This document shows, one piece after another, positions 36,759 through 46,788 of a stretch of 64,000 nucleotides of DNA. The position numbers were made by a program, and so were the translations under genes. Positions within the stretch are counted from its first letter, which is position 1. The number at the start of each line of letters is the position of its first letter. The DNA is taken from the NCBI GenBank assembly GCA_002359215.1, contig DEMN01000012.1, forward strand, positions 310,001 through 374,000, in the 5' to 3' direction. This stretch comes from Flavobacteriales bacterium UBA2669 (GTDB taxonomy: Bacteria; Bacteroidota; Bacteroidia; Flavobacteriales_E; Vicingaceae). The notes under the pieces were generated by a model. That model made no database searches. It was not told the origin of the DNA and was given only the letters and a program-made list of their open reading frames with translations.

Positions 36759-39700
36759 ATGGCAAAACAAGTAAACAAAATAATAGTCTTAGCAGTTGGA
36801 ATGGTTTTCAGTTTGTTAAGTTATGGTGGCAATGATAAAATAATGACTTACCTTAATGGTCCGTCTATTGATAATGTGGGCTATCTTAGTATTGCCGATC
36901 AACAACATACCGGACTTTATGTCCCACCTGTTACGCCTTCTGTTAAATCAGCTGCTATTTTTGCTACTTTAAAATACGAAGAATCCTTATTTCCCGAATT
37001 TGGTATGCCTGGCAATACCATAGGAACAGAATTTAATTTAATAGTGACTTATGACATTACTTTAGTTACAGCAGCCTACTCAACAGTAACGCTAACCAAT
37101 CAAGTGCTTTCCATAGATTATAACATTGACGGAAGCTCTCCTACGTATAAAGACATTGATGTTCAACGCTATTTAGGCTATATGGAAGCAGAAATTAGTG
37201 TAACTGCTATTTCGTTTAAAAATGAATTAGGAGCAACTGTTGCCACTTCATTTCTACCCGAAGACGTTTATTTTGAATTGAGTTCAGAAGTAGAACGCTA
37301 TTATCCTCTATCTCCCGTACCCTTAATAACTACAGTATCACCAAATAGACATATAATAAACGAAAATACCATCTACGCCTTAAAAAATGAATTATTACTT
37401 ACTTGGGAATACCCGCTAGGAGCAGAAAGTTTTGATTTAGAATGGGTGTTTGTAGATATAAGTGGTGATGCTGCTACTTTAATGAACACAATACAAACTT
37501 CAACTGCTAATTACGATTGGAAAGAAGCTACACGAATCAATACTACTAACAATTATTATGCGATTTCATTGGCATATCCCAGCGGAATGATTGTATATAG
37601 AGTTCGTCCGGTAGGCGTAGATTTGGTAAATGGAAATTACAATTTAACTACAACAGGTGATTTTACTATCCCGTTTACAGGCACAGTTGCTAATGCATTT
37701 ACTGCGGGCTATGCTTTTCCTTATACGGGATTAGATAAAGAAAAAAACTGGACGTATAAAGTAGCTTATGCTGAAGAAGGCAAACGAAAAGAGGGTATTC
37801 AGTATTTTGATGGAAGTTCAAGAGTTAGACAAAGTACCACCATCCTAAATACCGATCAAAATGCCATTGTAGCAGAAACCATGTACGATTTTGAAGGACG
37901 ACCTGCTATTAATACGCTTCCTACTCCCGTACCATCAAAAGGAATAGGTTTTTACAAAAATGGAACAGCTCCTTTCAATGGAGAATACTATAAAGAGAAT
38001 TATGATGCAGATGTAAACCATGCTACAACCGGAGGAGGACCCGACCCAATGCCGGCTACCACTCCAGGTAGTGTTAGTTTAACCAGTCAATATTATTCTC
38101 AAAACAATACCTCATCATCTTTATACAGAGACTATACAGCCAATGCCAATGAGTTTCCATTTAGCAGAACTACTTATAAAAGAGACGGTACCGACCGTAT
38201 AACAGAACAAGCTTCTGTAGGCGACCAATTGCAACATGGAACAGTAAATACTACCAAATATTATTACGGCACGCCTGCCGATATGGAAATAGAGCGCCTT
38301 TTTGGTAACGAAGTAGGACCAAGTTCCTTTTATCAAAAAAATATGGTAAAAGACCCTAACGGACAAGTAAACGTTTCTTACTTAGACAAAGAGGGTAGAA
38401 CCATAGCCACGGCATTAGCAGGAAATACTCCTGATAATTTATTACCCCTAGATTACAAACCGACAGATGTGTTCATTACAAGAAACTTGTTAGCTAACAA
38501 CAATGTAAACGGAACTACATCCTCTTCTTCTTCAGTACTTACCATATCCACACCTGCTACAAATGTCACTATTAATTATACATTAAGCTCAATGGATTAT
38601 GTAGAAGCTTGTTTAAATAATTTTACATCAGGAGTTAATCCTTTTGAGTGTACCTATACCTTGGACATTAAAGTGTTAGATGAAAATGGAGTAGACTTAA
38701 TGACGGTAACAACACCATCACCTTTAACCAATCCATCTCCGGTAGTAATCACTAATCCGCTAACACAAGCAGCGGTTACTTTTGTGTTAGGACCATTAGA
38801 TGTAGGTACTTACACCATTAATAAAACCCTAAAAGTACATGCTCCAACAACTGCTTCTTATTTGGCTGAATTTGAAGAACTCATTAGAGACAGTATGATT
38901 AATGCTAATCAAAGTTGTGTGCCTTACAATCCACCGGATCCTGTTACTTGCAACAATTCTTGTGAAGGAATATGTGCCGAAGCATTCATTGAAATTTATT
39001 TTGATGAGGTATCACAACAAAATGTTACCGTTTACTATGATGAAGAGGGAAATAGTGAAGATGCTTTAGGAGATCCTTATACTTATACTGATTACTTAGA
39101 TTTTGTTGCAGCTTGTGAATTGGAATGTGATGAAGCTTTCATTACCCCTACCAATCTTTGTGAACAACGCCTCGAATTAATGAAAAGCCACATGAGTCCG
39201 GGAGGACAATATTTTGATAATATACATCAAAAATATATGTTATTACCCGATGGATCATTGGATTTAGATGCTAATGGAAATCCTCAACCTGCTACTAGCC
39301 CTACCTATGACATTAATGCTTGGTTAGAAAATAAAGTAGCAACAACAGCTCCTAATGATATTTTCGATTTTAAAACAGGTTCTACAGAATATACTTGGGA
39401 TGAGATTAGGGCTAACTGGAATCAAGCTCCATGGGAATCAATATACCCTAATTGGTTAGATACTTTTGTGGCACATTACCACCCCGAATATTGTGCTTAT
39501 GAATACAATTGTTTAGATGATCTTCTGGTGTATGAGTCAGGAGTGAGTACTTGTAGTATACCGAGAGCGTATATTGCTGATTTTGATAAATACATGATGA
39601 TGGGATCAGACCTCACCTATGTTATAAAAGAAAAAGATGTTATTCCCGGTGGTAATTTAGAATACATGGATTTTTTAAATCCCTTAGGATTTACACAGTT

Positions 39701-42700
39701 TACTACTAATAACGGTGTTACAGCAGACAATAGCACTTATATGGATGCAACTGATACGCCTACATCGGGTACTAATTTTTTAATTGACCCTTTATTTGAT
39801 CCTTTAAGATGTCAAACCTCAAATTTATCACTTCAGTTTGTAGATGACCAAGGTGCAGGTGCTGTTGCATCTGTATGGATAACCAACAAACTAAAAAAAT
39901 TCCTAGAAATAAATGATGGTACAAATCCTGCTTACTTTCATAGCATTTGGTATGTAATGGATGATCCTTCTGATATTGCAGGTACCTCTCCGGCAGGACT
40001 TCCTCAGTATGTTATAGATTTTTACAAAACCATCCACGGAGATGGAACTGCTAATTTTCCGGGCATACTTGATAAAACGGGTGCAGATGTAACCAAACAA
40101 AACAAATACCAGTTTTTTAGAGGGGTATATAAATTTTACAGAGATTACATTTTATATAAAGAATTTAAGGATAATTGGAGAGCGTGTGGTAATACTTATG
40201 ACGGAAGTGCACATCATTATGAATACTGGAATCCTGATGTGCTAACGGATAATACACTTCCAGAAGTCTTAGATTTAACGAGTTATAACATGACCAGAGA
40301 TCAAGATTATCCCAGCACCACCGGTGTTAATGAGCAAGACTGGTTTACCTTGGTTTGGTACCGCAATCTTGCTTTTGATACCTATAATTCTAATCCGAAT
40401 ACCTCACAAACGCTTCCTGCAGTTAGTGTAGGTATAGCTACGTGCGAAGCCGATTGTGAAAATAGTGCTCAAGATTGGTTAAACCAACTTGCTTCCTGCA
40501 TTGCAACAGCAAGCTTAACACAGCAACAAATAGACGACCTTGAAACCGATTTAATTGCTATTTGTCAATTAGGATGTACTTTAAACCCTCCTGTTGGGAG
40601 CTCCGATGGAGATGGAGGAACAACAAGCATATTAGCATCAGATGATGGTATTACTTCTCTTGAAACCTTTCAAGAAGTAATCACACATTACTTGTCAGGT
40701 TGCAATACTACCGTGGTTTATCCACCAACATTTCCTACTACAGCAGCCTCTACTACCGAATGTAACTGCACCCAACTTACCGATTATGCAGCAACATTAT
40801 CCATTACACCGCCTTTTTCGGCAGTAGACCACGCTGCTATAGCTACTGCCTTAACTACACTAACAGGTACAACCTATATTGCCGGAGATGTAGAACGCTG
40901 GGATAATTTTTGTCGCGATACTGTAGGCGATATGATAGATTTTCCTCCCGTGTTAGAATGTATTAATTGCAAATGCGATGCCTTAGCCTTTTTTATTGAT
41001 ACTCGTTTTTATGATCCTGAGGCTGCTATCGATTACGATCCTTATAACCTCGATAGTGACGAAGCTGAAGCGGTAGCTTCTTTAATAAATACAGAATTTG
41101 GAACAAGCTATTCAGGAACCGATATAGAAACTCTAATGAACCAATGTACTGCCGATGATGGTGCTCCATTAAACTATACAGAAAATACAGATTTTGTTGA
41201 TTTGCCCGACCTCTTCCGTTGCAATGCTAATTTACAAATAACAGACCCCGAAGAGGATTGTGCGGCTGAACTAAATGCCACCAATTTACTCAATTACCTT
41301 AACCTGTGGGAACAACAACTAGCTGATACCATAGCAGCTTTTGAAACAGATTATCTTGCTAAATGTATGTTAGCCCTAGGAACAGAAGATAGAGAAGTCT
41401 TTACCGCTACCTATCAGCTGAATGAATACATGTACACGCTGTATTACTACGATCAGGCAGGTAATTTAATTAAAACCGTACCACCCGAAGGGGTTATACC
41501 CGAATCAACAGATTTAGTAAGCAATGGAGCTTTTTATGACGATATTGATGACCATCGTATCAATCCTTATGATGTTGTTTCCAATCCTTTAGGAACAGAA
41601 CATCAAAATGTGGAGCATACCCTTATTACTCAGTATAAATACGATAGCTATAATAAACTCATTTGGCAATCTACCCCCGATGGAGGAGTAACCAAATTTT
41701 GGTATGATGTATTGGGAAGACAACTATTATCTCAAAATGCCAAGCAAGCAGCCGTTCCCTCTTCCTATGTATATAACTACATTGTTTATGATGCATTAGG
41801 CAGAACCACCGAAGTAGGCGAAGTAGAAAGTACGACTGAAATTACAGATGATATCTTGTTGTATTATGAAGAAGAATTTTTACCTTGGCTAACAGGAAAA
41901 ACAGGCTTAATTACATCTACTGTTTATCCGGCAACCGTAAAAAAACAAGTAACCAAAACTTTTTACGATGAACCACTTAATGGCGCTGTGGACGCTTTAT
42001 TTGCCAATGGTGGACAAAAAGAACTCAGAACTCGGGTAACTTCCGTAACCCGTGAAGAAACGCATGATTTGGATGTGAATGGCGACCCTGTTGATGCTAC
42101 TTACGATTACGGAACGCACTACAGTTATGATATTCACGGAAATGTAAATGAGCTTATTCAGGAAAACAAACACCTTTCCCTTATAGCTTCCGGTTCGGTA
42201 GTTAAAAAATTAACTTACGAGTATGATTTAGTGAGCGGAAATGTAAACAAAGTTACCTATCAGCCCGGGAGGTTCGATCAGTTTATTCATCGTTATTATT
42301 ATGATGCCGATAACCGAATTACCCATGCAGAAACAAGTAAAGACAACCATATTTGGGATACCGATGCCAAGTATTTCTATTACGAGTTTGGTCCATTGGC
42401 ACGAACAGAAATTGGTGAAAAACAAGTTGCCGGAACCGATTATGCCTACACCTTGCAAGGATGGCTTAAAGGCGTAAACTCCAATACACTTAAAGCCAAC
42501 AGAGACATAGGAAAAGATGCAGATTTAACAATGAATGGTTTTAACAGTCATTTTGCTACCGATGCCTTTGGTTATAGCTTAGGTTATTTTGATGGAGATT
42601 ACAATGCCATTAACAATACCATAGCTGCCGGCAATTACTTTTTGGCAGACATATCTGGCTCTAATCTCGAAACGGCAGCCAAATCACTCTACAATGGCAA

Positions 42701-45032
42701 CATCCGATTAATGACCACTGCATTGCTTGATAACCTTAACAACCTGCTGCCGGTGCATGGTGTGGCTTATCGTTACGATCCAGCCAACCGTATTCGCAGT
42801 AGCAATGTATTTACAGATGCCACCGTACCCACAACCAACTCTTTTTTAAGTGCTACCGATAATGGACATTATCAAACCGAGCACCATTACGATTTAAATG
42901 GAAACATTACCGAACTGAAACGAAATAACGATATAGGAGTGGGTGTTGGAACGTTTAACATGGACGATATAAAATATAAATATGCCAATAATGCCAATGG
43001 ATATTTGGAAGCAGGAGCTACCGGATACCTCTATGCTGATGGATCAGTTTCCACGCCACCTGTTTCACCCAATTTTAGTACTAACAAGTTAACACAGATT
43101 ATTGATAACAACGGAGTGGTGAACACTACTGATATTGGAATTACACAAGCTTCAAACAACTATACCTACGATCCTATAGGACAACTTATAGGAGATGTAA
43201 GCGAACAAATAGACCAAATTACATGGGATACCTACCATAAAGTACAAAAGATACATTATTCCGATTTTGGACACCCCGACCTTGAATTCAGGTACGATGG
43301 AACAGGAAACCGTATTGCCAAAATAGTGAAACCCAAGTTGGCGAACAATACGCTAAAACCCCAAAACGAGTGGACAACCTATACCTACCAAAGAGATGCC
43401 TCAGGAAACATACTGGCAGTGTATGAAAATAACATCGACTTCATAAGCGGAAACACCTATAAAAGCACCACCACTTTATCCGAGCGTACCATATACGGCA
43501 GTAGCAGAATAGGATTAGACGTACAACCTAAAACTCAGGTTACTTATTTCAATGCCGATTTTTCTTCCGGTCCAATTCCGTTGCCCGGAAATGTAATGGC
43601 AACAATAGATCCATCACAACCTGTTTTATTAAACAGTGATGAAACTATAAGCGTTAGTGTGGATCCCACAGAACCCAGTATTAATGCTACTATAGAAGCC
43701 CACTTTGCTGATATATACCTTACCGTGCCTGCAACTGCTAACCCTACCGATTATATTGTAAATAATGGAGCAGTAGAAAACCTTGGTAGCGGATTATTGC
43801 GTATATTTGCTGGGAACTATGTAGATATTACCGTGCTGAGCAACAACATGACCATAAACACCTCAGGCTATCCCGGCTCATTTACCTCTTCTTTATTGGT
43901 AAATATACAGGCACCTGGTCCTATAGTAATAGCACCTAAACACAACCTTAAAAATAATTACTCTCGCAGCATAGGAACTAAAATTTACGAGAAAAGCAAT
44001 CATTTAGGAAATGTATTGGTAACACTCTCTGATAGGAAATTTCCTGTAGATGACAGAACCTCTACGGATGTGAACGGAAACCCGGTGGGTACTGCTGATG
44101 GAGTGATGGATTATTACGACCCGAATGTGTTGAGTTTTAGTGATTATTATCCATTTGGAAGTCCGCTCATTGGTCGCCATACAGTGCAAACCAGTAGTAA
44201 TTTAGATCAAAATGGAAAAAAAGCCTATCGATTTGGTTATCAGGGAAGTGAAAAAGATTTTGAGATTACAAATGTAACGGGAACGCACGTAACCACTTAT
44301 TTTAGAGAAATAGATACCCGTTTAGGTAGAATGTGGAGCAATGATCCTGCATTTCAACCTTGGCAAAGCCCTTATTCTTCAATGGATAATAATCCGATAA
44401 TGTATAATGATATTTTAGGGGATTCTACTAAATATTTTAATGACAAAGGTGATTTATTACTTACCTCTCACGATAAATTAGAAAATGCGATTGTGATGAT
44501 ATCGGAAGGTAACCTTGAAGCTTTTCAGGAAAAATTAACTATGGCTCAACAAAGTCAAATTAGCGCAGATGATGATAAACTTGGTAAGTCATTAAGGGGA
44601 ATGGGTAAAAGTTACATAATAGACGGAATGAAAGAATTTTTGAATACAACACAAGGTGATGCTCCATACGAATATGGATATGAGCATGGTAGTTATTTAT
44701 ATGAAGATAATGGAGAAATAAGAATAGGTTCTGAAAATATTACACAAAAACGTTATAGAGGTGTTAACCTCCCAACTAAGAAAAATGCGGTGGGTGATTT
44801 ACATACTCACCCAAGTGCAGGTAAAAAAGATGAGCCTCATACTGGATCATTTAAACATGCTCCATCTGAATTCGATTATGATGCGAATTATAGTGGTTAT
44901 AACGTAGTTATAAGTCCTAAATATATATACTTTATTCAAGTACATGAAGATAAAGTAAGTAAAATTGCCGTTAAATTTAACAATACATTTTCTAAAAAAG
45001 AAACAGATGATTTTAACCCTTGGAATGAATAA
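36759..45032 (+). CDS. Giant Rhs-repeat protein with JAMM-like C-terminal toxin tip
   Basis: The 2757-residue protein has a signal peptide. It carries a Bacteroidota Rhs N-terminal region ('VAYAEEGKRKEGIQYFDGSSRVRQS', 'DFEGRPAINTLPTPVPSKG') and Cys-rich central parts (about 730-850 and 1230-1520, with 'CNNSCEGIC', 'CEADCENSAQ' and 'CINCKCDA'). YD repeats follow from about 1620 ('YDSYNKLIWQSTPDGGVTKFWYDVLGRQLLSQN' on to 'EFRYDGTGNRIAKI'). The Rhs-associated core is 'YFREIDTRLGRMWSNDP...DNNPIMYNDILGDS' (ending near 2556). The last 200 residues are the tip. It contains His2682-x-His2684-Pro and Ser2703-x-x-Asp2706, the JAMM metallopeptidase pattern with a longer spacer than usual. The DNA turns clearly more AT-rich at the tip. 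It overlaps the likely immunity gene by eight bases. Confidence 0.85.
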   Translation: MAKQVNKIIVLAVGMVFSLLSYGGNDKIMTYLNGPSIDNVGYLSIADQQHTGLYVPPVTPSVKSAAIFATLKYEESLFPEFGMPGNTIGTEFNLIVTYDITLVTAAYSTVTLTNQVLSIDYNIDGSSPTYKDIDVQRYLGYMEAEISVTAISFKNELGATVATSFLPEDVYFELSSEVERYYPLSPVPLITTVSPNRHIINENTIYALKNELLLTWEYPLGAESFDLEWVFVDISGDAATLMNTIQTSTANYDWKEATRINTTNNYYAISLAYPSGMIVYRVRPVGVDLVNGNYNLTTTGDFTIPFTGTVANAFTAGYAFPYTGLDKEKNWTYKVAYAEEGKRKEGIQYFDGSSRVRQSTTILNTDQNAIVAETMYDFEGRPAINTLPTPVPSKGIGFYKNGTAPFNGEYYKENYDADVNHATTGGGPDPMPATTPGSVSLTSQYYSQNNTSSSLYRDYTANANEFPFSRTTYKRDGTDRITEQASVGDQLQHGTVNTTKYYYGTPADMEIERLFGNEVGPSSFYQKNMVKDPNGQVNVSYLDKEGRTIATALAGNTPDNLLPLDYKPTDVFITRNLLANNNVNGTTSSSSSVLTISTPATNVTINYTLSSMDYVEACLNNFTSGVNPFECTYTLDIKVLDENGVDLMTVTTPSPLTNPSPVVITNPLTQAAVTFVLGPLDVGTYTINKTLKVHAPTTASYLAEFEELIRDSMINANQSCVPYNPPDPVTCNNSCEGICAEAFIEIYFDEVSQQNVTVYYDEEGNSEDALGDPYTYTDYLDFVAACELECDEAFITPTNLCEQRLELMKSHMSPGGQYFDNIHQKYMLLPDGSLDLDANGNPQPATSPTYDINAWLENKVATTAPNDIFDFKTGSTEYTWDEIRANWNQAPWESIYPNWLDTFVAHYHPEYCAYEYNCLDDLLVYESGVSTCSIPRAYIADFDKYMMMGSDLTYVIKEKDVIPGGNLEYMDFLNPLGFTQFTTNNGVTADNSTYMDATDTPTSGTNFLIDPLFDPLRCQTSNLSLQFVDDQGAGAVASVWITNKLKKFLEINDGTNPAYFHSIWYVMDDPSDIAGTSPAGLPQYVIDFYKTIHGDGTANFPGILDKTGADVTKQNKYQFFRGVYKFYRDYILYKEFKDNWRACGNTYDGSAHHYEYWNPDVLTDNTLPEVLDLTSYNMTRDQDYPSTTGVNEQDWFTLVWYRNLAFDTYNSNPNTSQTLPAVSVGIATCEADCENSAQDWLNQLASCIATASLTQQQIDDLETDLIAICQLGCTLNPPVGSSDGDGGTTSILASDDGITSLETFQEVITHYLSGCNTTVVYPPTFPTTAASTTECNCTQLTDYAATLSITPPFSAVDHAAIATALTTLTGTTYIAGDVERWDNFCRDTVGDMIDFPPVLECINCKCDALAFFIDTRFYDPEAAIDYDPYNLDSDEAEAVASLINTEFGTSYSGTDIETLMNQCTADDGAPLNYTENTDFVDLPDLFRCNANLQITDPEEDCAAELNATNLLNYLNLWEQQLADTIAAFETDYLAKCMLALGTEDREVFTATYQLNEYMYTLYYYDQAGNLIKTVPPEGVIPESTDLVSNGAFYDDIDDHRINPYDVVSNPLGTEHQNVEHTLITQYKYDSYNKLIWQSTPDGGVTKFWYDVLGRQLLSQNAKQAAVPSSYVYNYIVYDALGRTTEVGEVESTTEITDDILLYYEEEFLPWLTGKTGLITSTVYPATVKKQVTKTFYDEPLNGAVDALFANGGQKELRTRVTSVTREETHDLDVNGDPVDATYDYGTHYSYDIHGNVNELIQENKHLSLIASGSVVKKLTYEYDLVSGNVNKVTYQPGRFDQFIHRYYYDADNRITHAETSKDNHIWDTDAKYFYYEFGPLARTEIGEKQVAGTDYAYTLQGWLKGVNSNTLKANRDIGKDADLTMNGFNSHFATDAFGYSLGYFDGDYNAINNTIAAGNYFLADISGSNLETAAKSLYNGNIRLMTTALLDNLNNLLPVHGVAYRYDPANRIRSSNVFTDATVPTTNSFLSATDNGHYQTEHHYDLNGNITELKRNNDIGVGVGTFNMDDIKYKYANNANGYLEAGATGYLYADGSVSTPPVSPNFSTNKLTQIIDNNGVVNTTDIGITQASNNYTYDPIGQLIGDVSEQIDQITWDTYHKVQKIHYSDFGHPDLEFRYDGTGNRIAKIVKPKLANNTLKPQNEWTTYTYQRDASGNILAVYENNIDFISGNTYKSTTTLSERTIYGSSRIGLDVQPKTQVTYFNADFSSGPIPLPGNVMATIDPSQPVLLNSDETISVSVDPTEPSINATIEAHFADIYLTVPATANPTDYIVNNGAVENLGSGLLRIFAGNYVDITVLSNNMTINTSGYPGSFTSSLLVNIQAPGPIVIAPKHNLKNNYSRSIGTKIYEKSNHLGNVLVTLSDRKFPVDDRTSTDVNGNPVGTADGVMDYYDPNVLSFSDYYPFGSPLIGRHTVQTSSNLDQNGKKAYRFGYQGSEKDFEITNVTGTHVTTYFREIDTRLGRMWSNDPAFQPWQSPYSSMDNNPIMYNDILGDSTKYFNDKGDLLLTSHDKLENAIVMISEGNLEAFQEKLTMAQQSQISADDDKLGKSLRGMGKSYIIDGMKEFLNTTQGDAPYEYGYEHGSYLYEDNGEIRIGSENITQKRYRGVNLPTKKNAVGDLHTHPSAGKKDEPHTGSFKHAPSEFDYDANYSGYNVVISPKYIYFIQVHEDKVSKIAVKFNNTFSKKETDDFNPWNE

Positions 45033-45531
45033 GAAATATATTTATATAATTTTAGCTATCCTTGTATTTTCTTGTCAAAATAATAAGGAGTTGGATGATA
45101 ATGATAATATTGAATCATATAGAATGGCATCTCAGATAATCAATTTTTATGTTCAAATAGAATACATAAAATTAGAACCTTATCAAAAGGAATATCCTAT
45201 TGATTTTAAAAGATATGAAGATATTATAGAACTCTCAAACAATCTTAGAGAAGTCATATTGAAAATTGATGAAAATATACCTTCTAGTATTAATAAGGAA
45301 ACTAAATTATTTATAGAAAAAGGTATTAGCTTATCTAATAATGATGAAGATGTTGTCAAGATGATTAAAGAGCTCAATTTAAATGAATTAGCTAATAAAG
45401 TTGATAACGAGGTATCGTTTAAAGTCAGACAGAAAAATGCATATAAATTACTTTTAAATTGTAGTGTAGTTACTCAACTTATGATTGATAGATGTACAAG
45501 TAGAAATGTTTTGATTTATCCTACTAGGTAG
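45025..45531 (+). CDS. Lipoprotein, candidate immunity protein for the Rhs tip
   Basis: The 168-residue protein starts at ATG 45025, inside the last codons of the Rhs gene (ATGAATAA overlap). Translation would be coupled, as is usual for toxin-immunity pairs. It has a lipoprotein signal, 'MNKKYIYIILAILVFSCQNN', with the lipidated Cys at about residue 17. The mature protein is mostly helical and has no motif I know. Location in the envelope would fit protection from a toxin arriving in the periplasm. A longer reading from 44965 is possible but would destroy the signal peptide. The function is inferred from position only. Confidence 0.65.
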   Translation: MNKKYIYIILAILVFSCQNNKELDDNDNIESYRMASQIINFYVQIEYIKLEPYQKEYPIDFKRYEDIIELSNNLREVILKIDENIPSSINKETKLFIEKGISLSNNDEDVVKMIKELNLNELANKVDNEVSFKVRQKNAYKLLLNCSVVTQLMIDRCTSRNVLIYPTR

Positions 45532-45607
45532 TGTTTACTCTAATAAAAACAAATAAAAACGTTCTTTAAAAAGTAAATTGGAAATTGGAAGGGAGGATTA
45601 GAATGAA

Positions 45608-45631
45608 TGTGTAGCTACAAGCATACACATA
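45608..45631. repeat. REP-like palindromic patch before the Rhs fragment
   Basis: TGTGTAGCTACAAGCATACACA has complementary ends (TGTGTA/TACACA) and contains TGTAGCTACAA, also found in the hairpin beside the RAYT gene at 46789. It probably belongs to the same family of palindromes. It sits between the immunity gene and the Rhs fragment. Confidence 0.4.
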
Positions 45632-45654
45632 ACAGTGCGGTGCACACCTGCTAT

Positions 45655-45925
45655 CAATAAAAATCAACTAACCAAAGTGTTGGATAGTAAAGGAGTAGTA
45701 AGCACAACAGATTTTGGAACAGGAGGAATAACACCGCAAGATTTTGTATATGATGAAATAGGACAATTAATAGCGGATGACGATGAAAATATTGATGAAA
45801 TTGTGTGGGACGTTTATAACAAAATAAAAGAGATAAAATATTCGTTGAATACGCGACCCGATATTGCTTTTGAATACGATGCCTCCGGTAACCGTATAGG
45901 TAGTGTTCCAGAAATGTTGTTTTAG
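45655..45925 (+). pseudogene. Rhs repeat fragment (decayed or silent cassette)
   Basis: About 90 codons, 'NKNQLTKVLDSKGVVSTTD...YDEIGQLIADDDENIDEIVWDVYNKIKEIKYS...FEYDASGNRIG', align with 43080-43320 of the full Rhs gene ('NKLTQIIDNNGVVNTTD...YDPIGQLIGDVSEQIDQITWDTYHKVQKIHYS...FRYDGTGNRIA'). It has no natural start and stops shortly after 'GNRIG', well before the core motif or any tip. It is a remnant or displaced piece of an Rhs C-terminal region; such orphan pieces often lie downstream of active Rhs genes. A terminator follows at 45992. Confidence 0.8.
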
Positions 45926-45991
45926 ATAAAACAAGAAGTTAAATTATTGATAATGAATAGATAGAAAATAAAAATAGAAATAAAATAAATG

Positions 45992-46019
45992 AGGGATAGC
46001 ATAAAGCTATCCCTTTTTT
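45992..46019 (+). terminator. Intrinsic terminator at the end of the Rhs region
   Basis: AGGGATAGC, loop ATAAA, GCTATCCCT, then a T-run (46014-46019). A strong terminator 66 bases after the Rhs fragment and before the IS1-type gene; it is the likely end of the long LytTR-Rhs transcript. Confidence 0.85.
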
Positions 46020-46082
46020 GTTGTTTATATCGCTTTAAAATCAATATTTGCGTTTAAAGTGTTTCAAAAATGTTGGTAAAAA

Positions 46083-46736
46083 ATGAACTGTAAAACGTGT
46101 AATCAAAGATGTATAAAACATGGCAAAACAATAAAAGGAAAGCAAAGGCATTATTGTAAAACATGTAAAAAAACACAACAAGAAAATTATTTATACAAAG
46201 GGTATAAAAAGGATGTGAACAGCAATCTAGTATCATTACTAAAAGAAGGTTGTGGCATAAGAAGCATATCCAGATTATTAGCTATTTCTCCCACCACCAC
46301 AATAAGAAGAATACTTACAATTTCAAACCAAATAAAAAGACCTTCCATAGTACGGAGCAAAATGTATGAAGTAGATGAATTATGCACTTACATAGGTAAT
46401 AAAAACAGAAAAAGGTGGGTAGCTTATAGTTTAAGGAAGGATACCAAAGAAGTAGTCAATTTTGCAGTAGGAACACGAACAAAACGAACATTACAACAAA
46501 TTACAAACAGTTTGCTGTTATCAGAAGCAACAACAATCTATACAGATAAACTGAATATTTATAAAAGCCTGATACCTTCAGCAATTCACTGTAGTAGACA
46601 ATATAGAATAAATCACATCGAAAGAAAAAACTTAACCTTAAGAACCCATTTAAAAAGATTAAACAGAAAAACCATTTGTTTTTCAAAAAGTATTCTAATG
46701 CTTACAGCATGTTTAAAAATCTATTTTTGGGGATGA
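46083..46736 (+). mobile_element. IS1-family transposase gene
   Basis: The 217-residue protein is a single-frame IS1 transposase. An InsA-like zinc finger (CxxC near the start, 'CKTCNQRC', and 'YCKTCKKTQQ') and a helix-turn-helix ('GCGIRSISRLLAISPTTTIRRIL') are joined to an InsB-like DDE domain. The candidate catalytic residues lie in 'EVDELCTYIG', 'IYTDKLNIYKSLIP' and 'HIERKNLTLRTHLKRLNRKT'. In classical IS1 the two parts need a frameshift; here they are fused. I could not identify terminal inverted repeats or a target duplication in the flanks, so the element ends are not given. Confidence 0.85.
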
Positions 46737-46788
46737 ATGAATAACCATGAAGATTAACTCAAAATAAACTTATCAGTTCCGAATTGCT

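Noticed and set aside
45635..45654. ATG at 45635 as a genuine start for the Rhs fragment
   Set aside because: The first residues do not match Rhs proteins. Similarity begins only at about 45655, so the ATG is incidental and the fragment has no true start.
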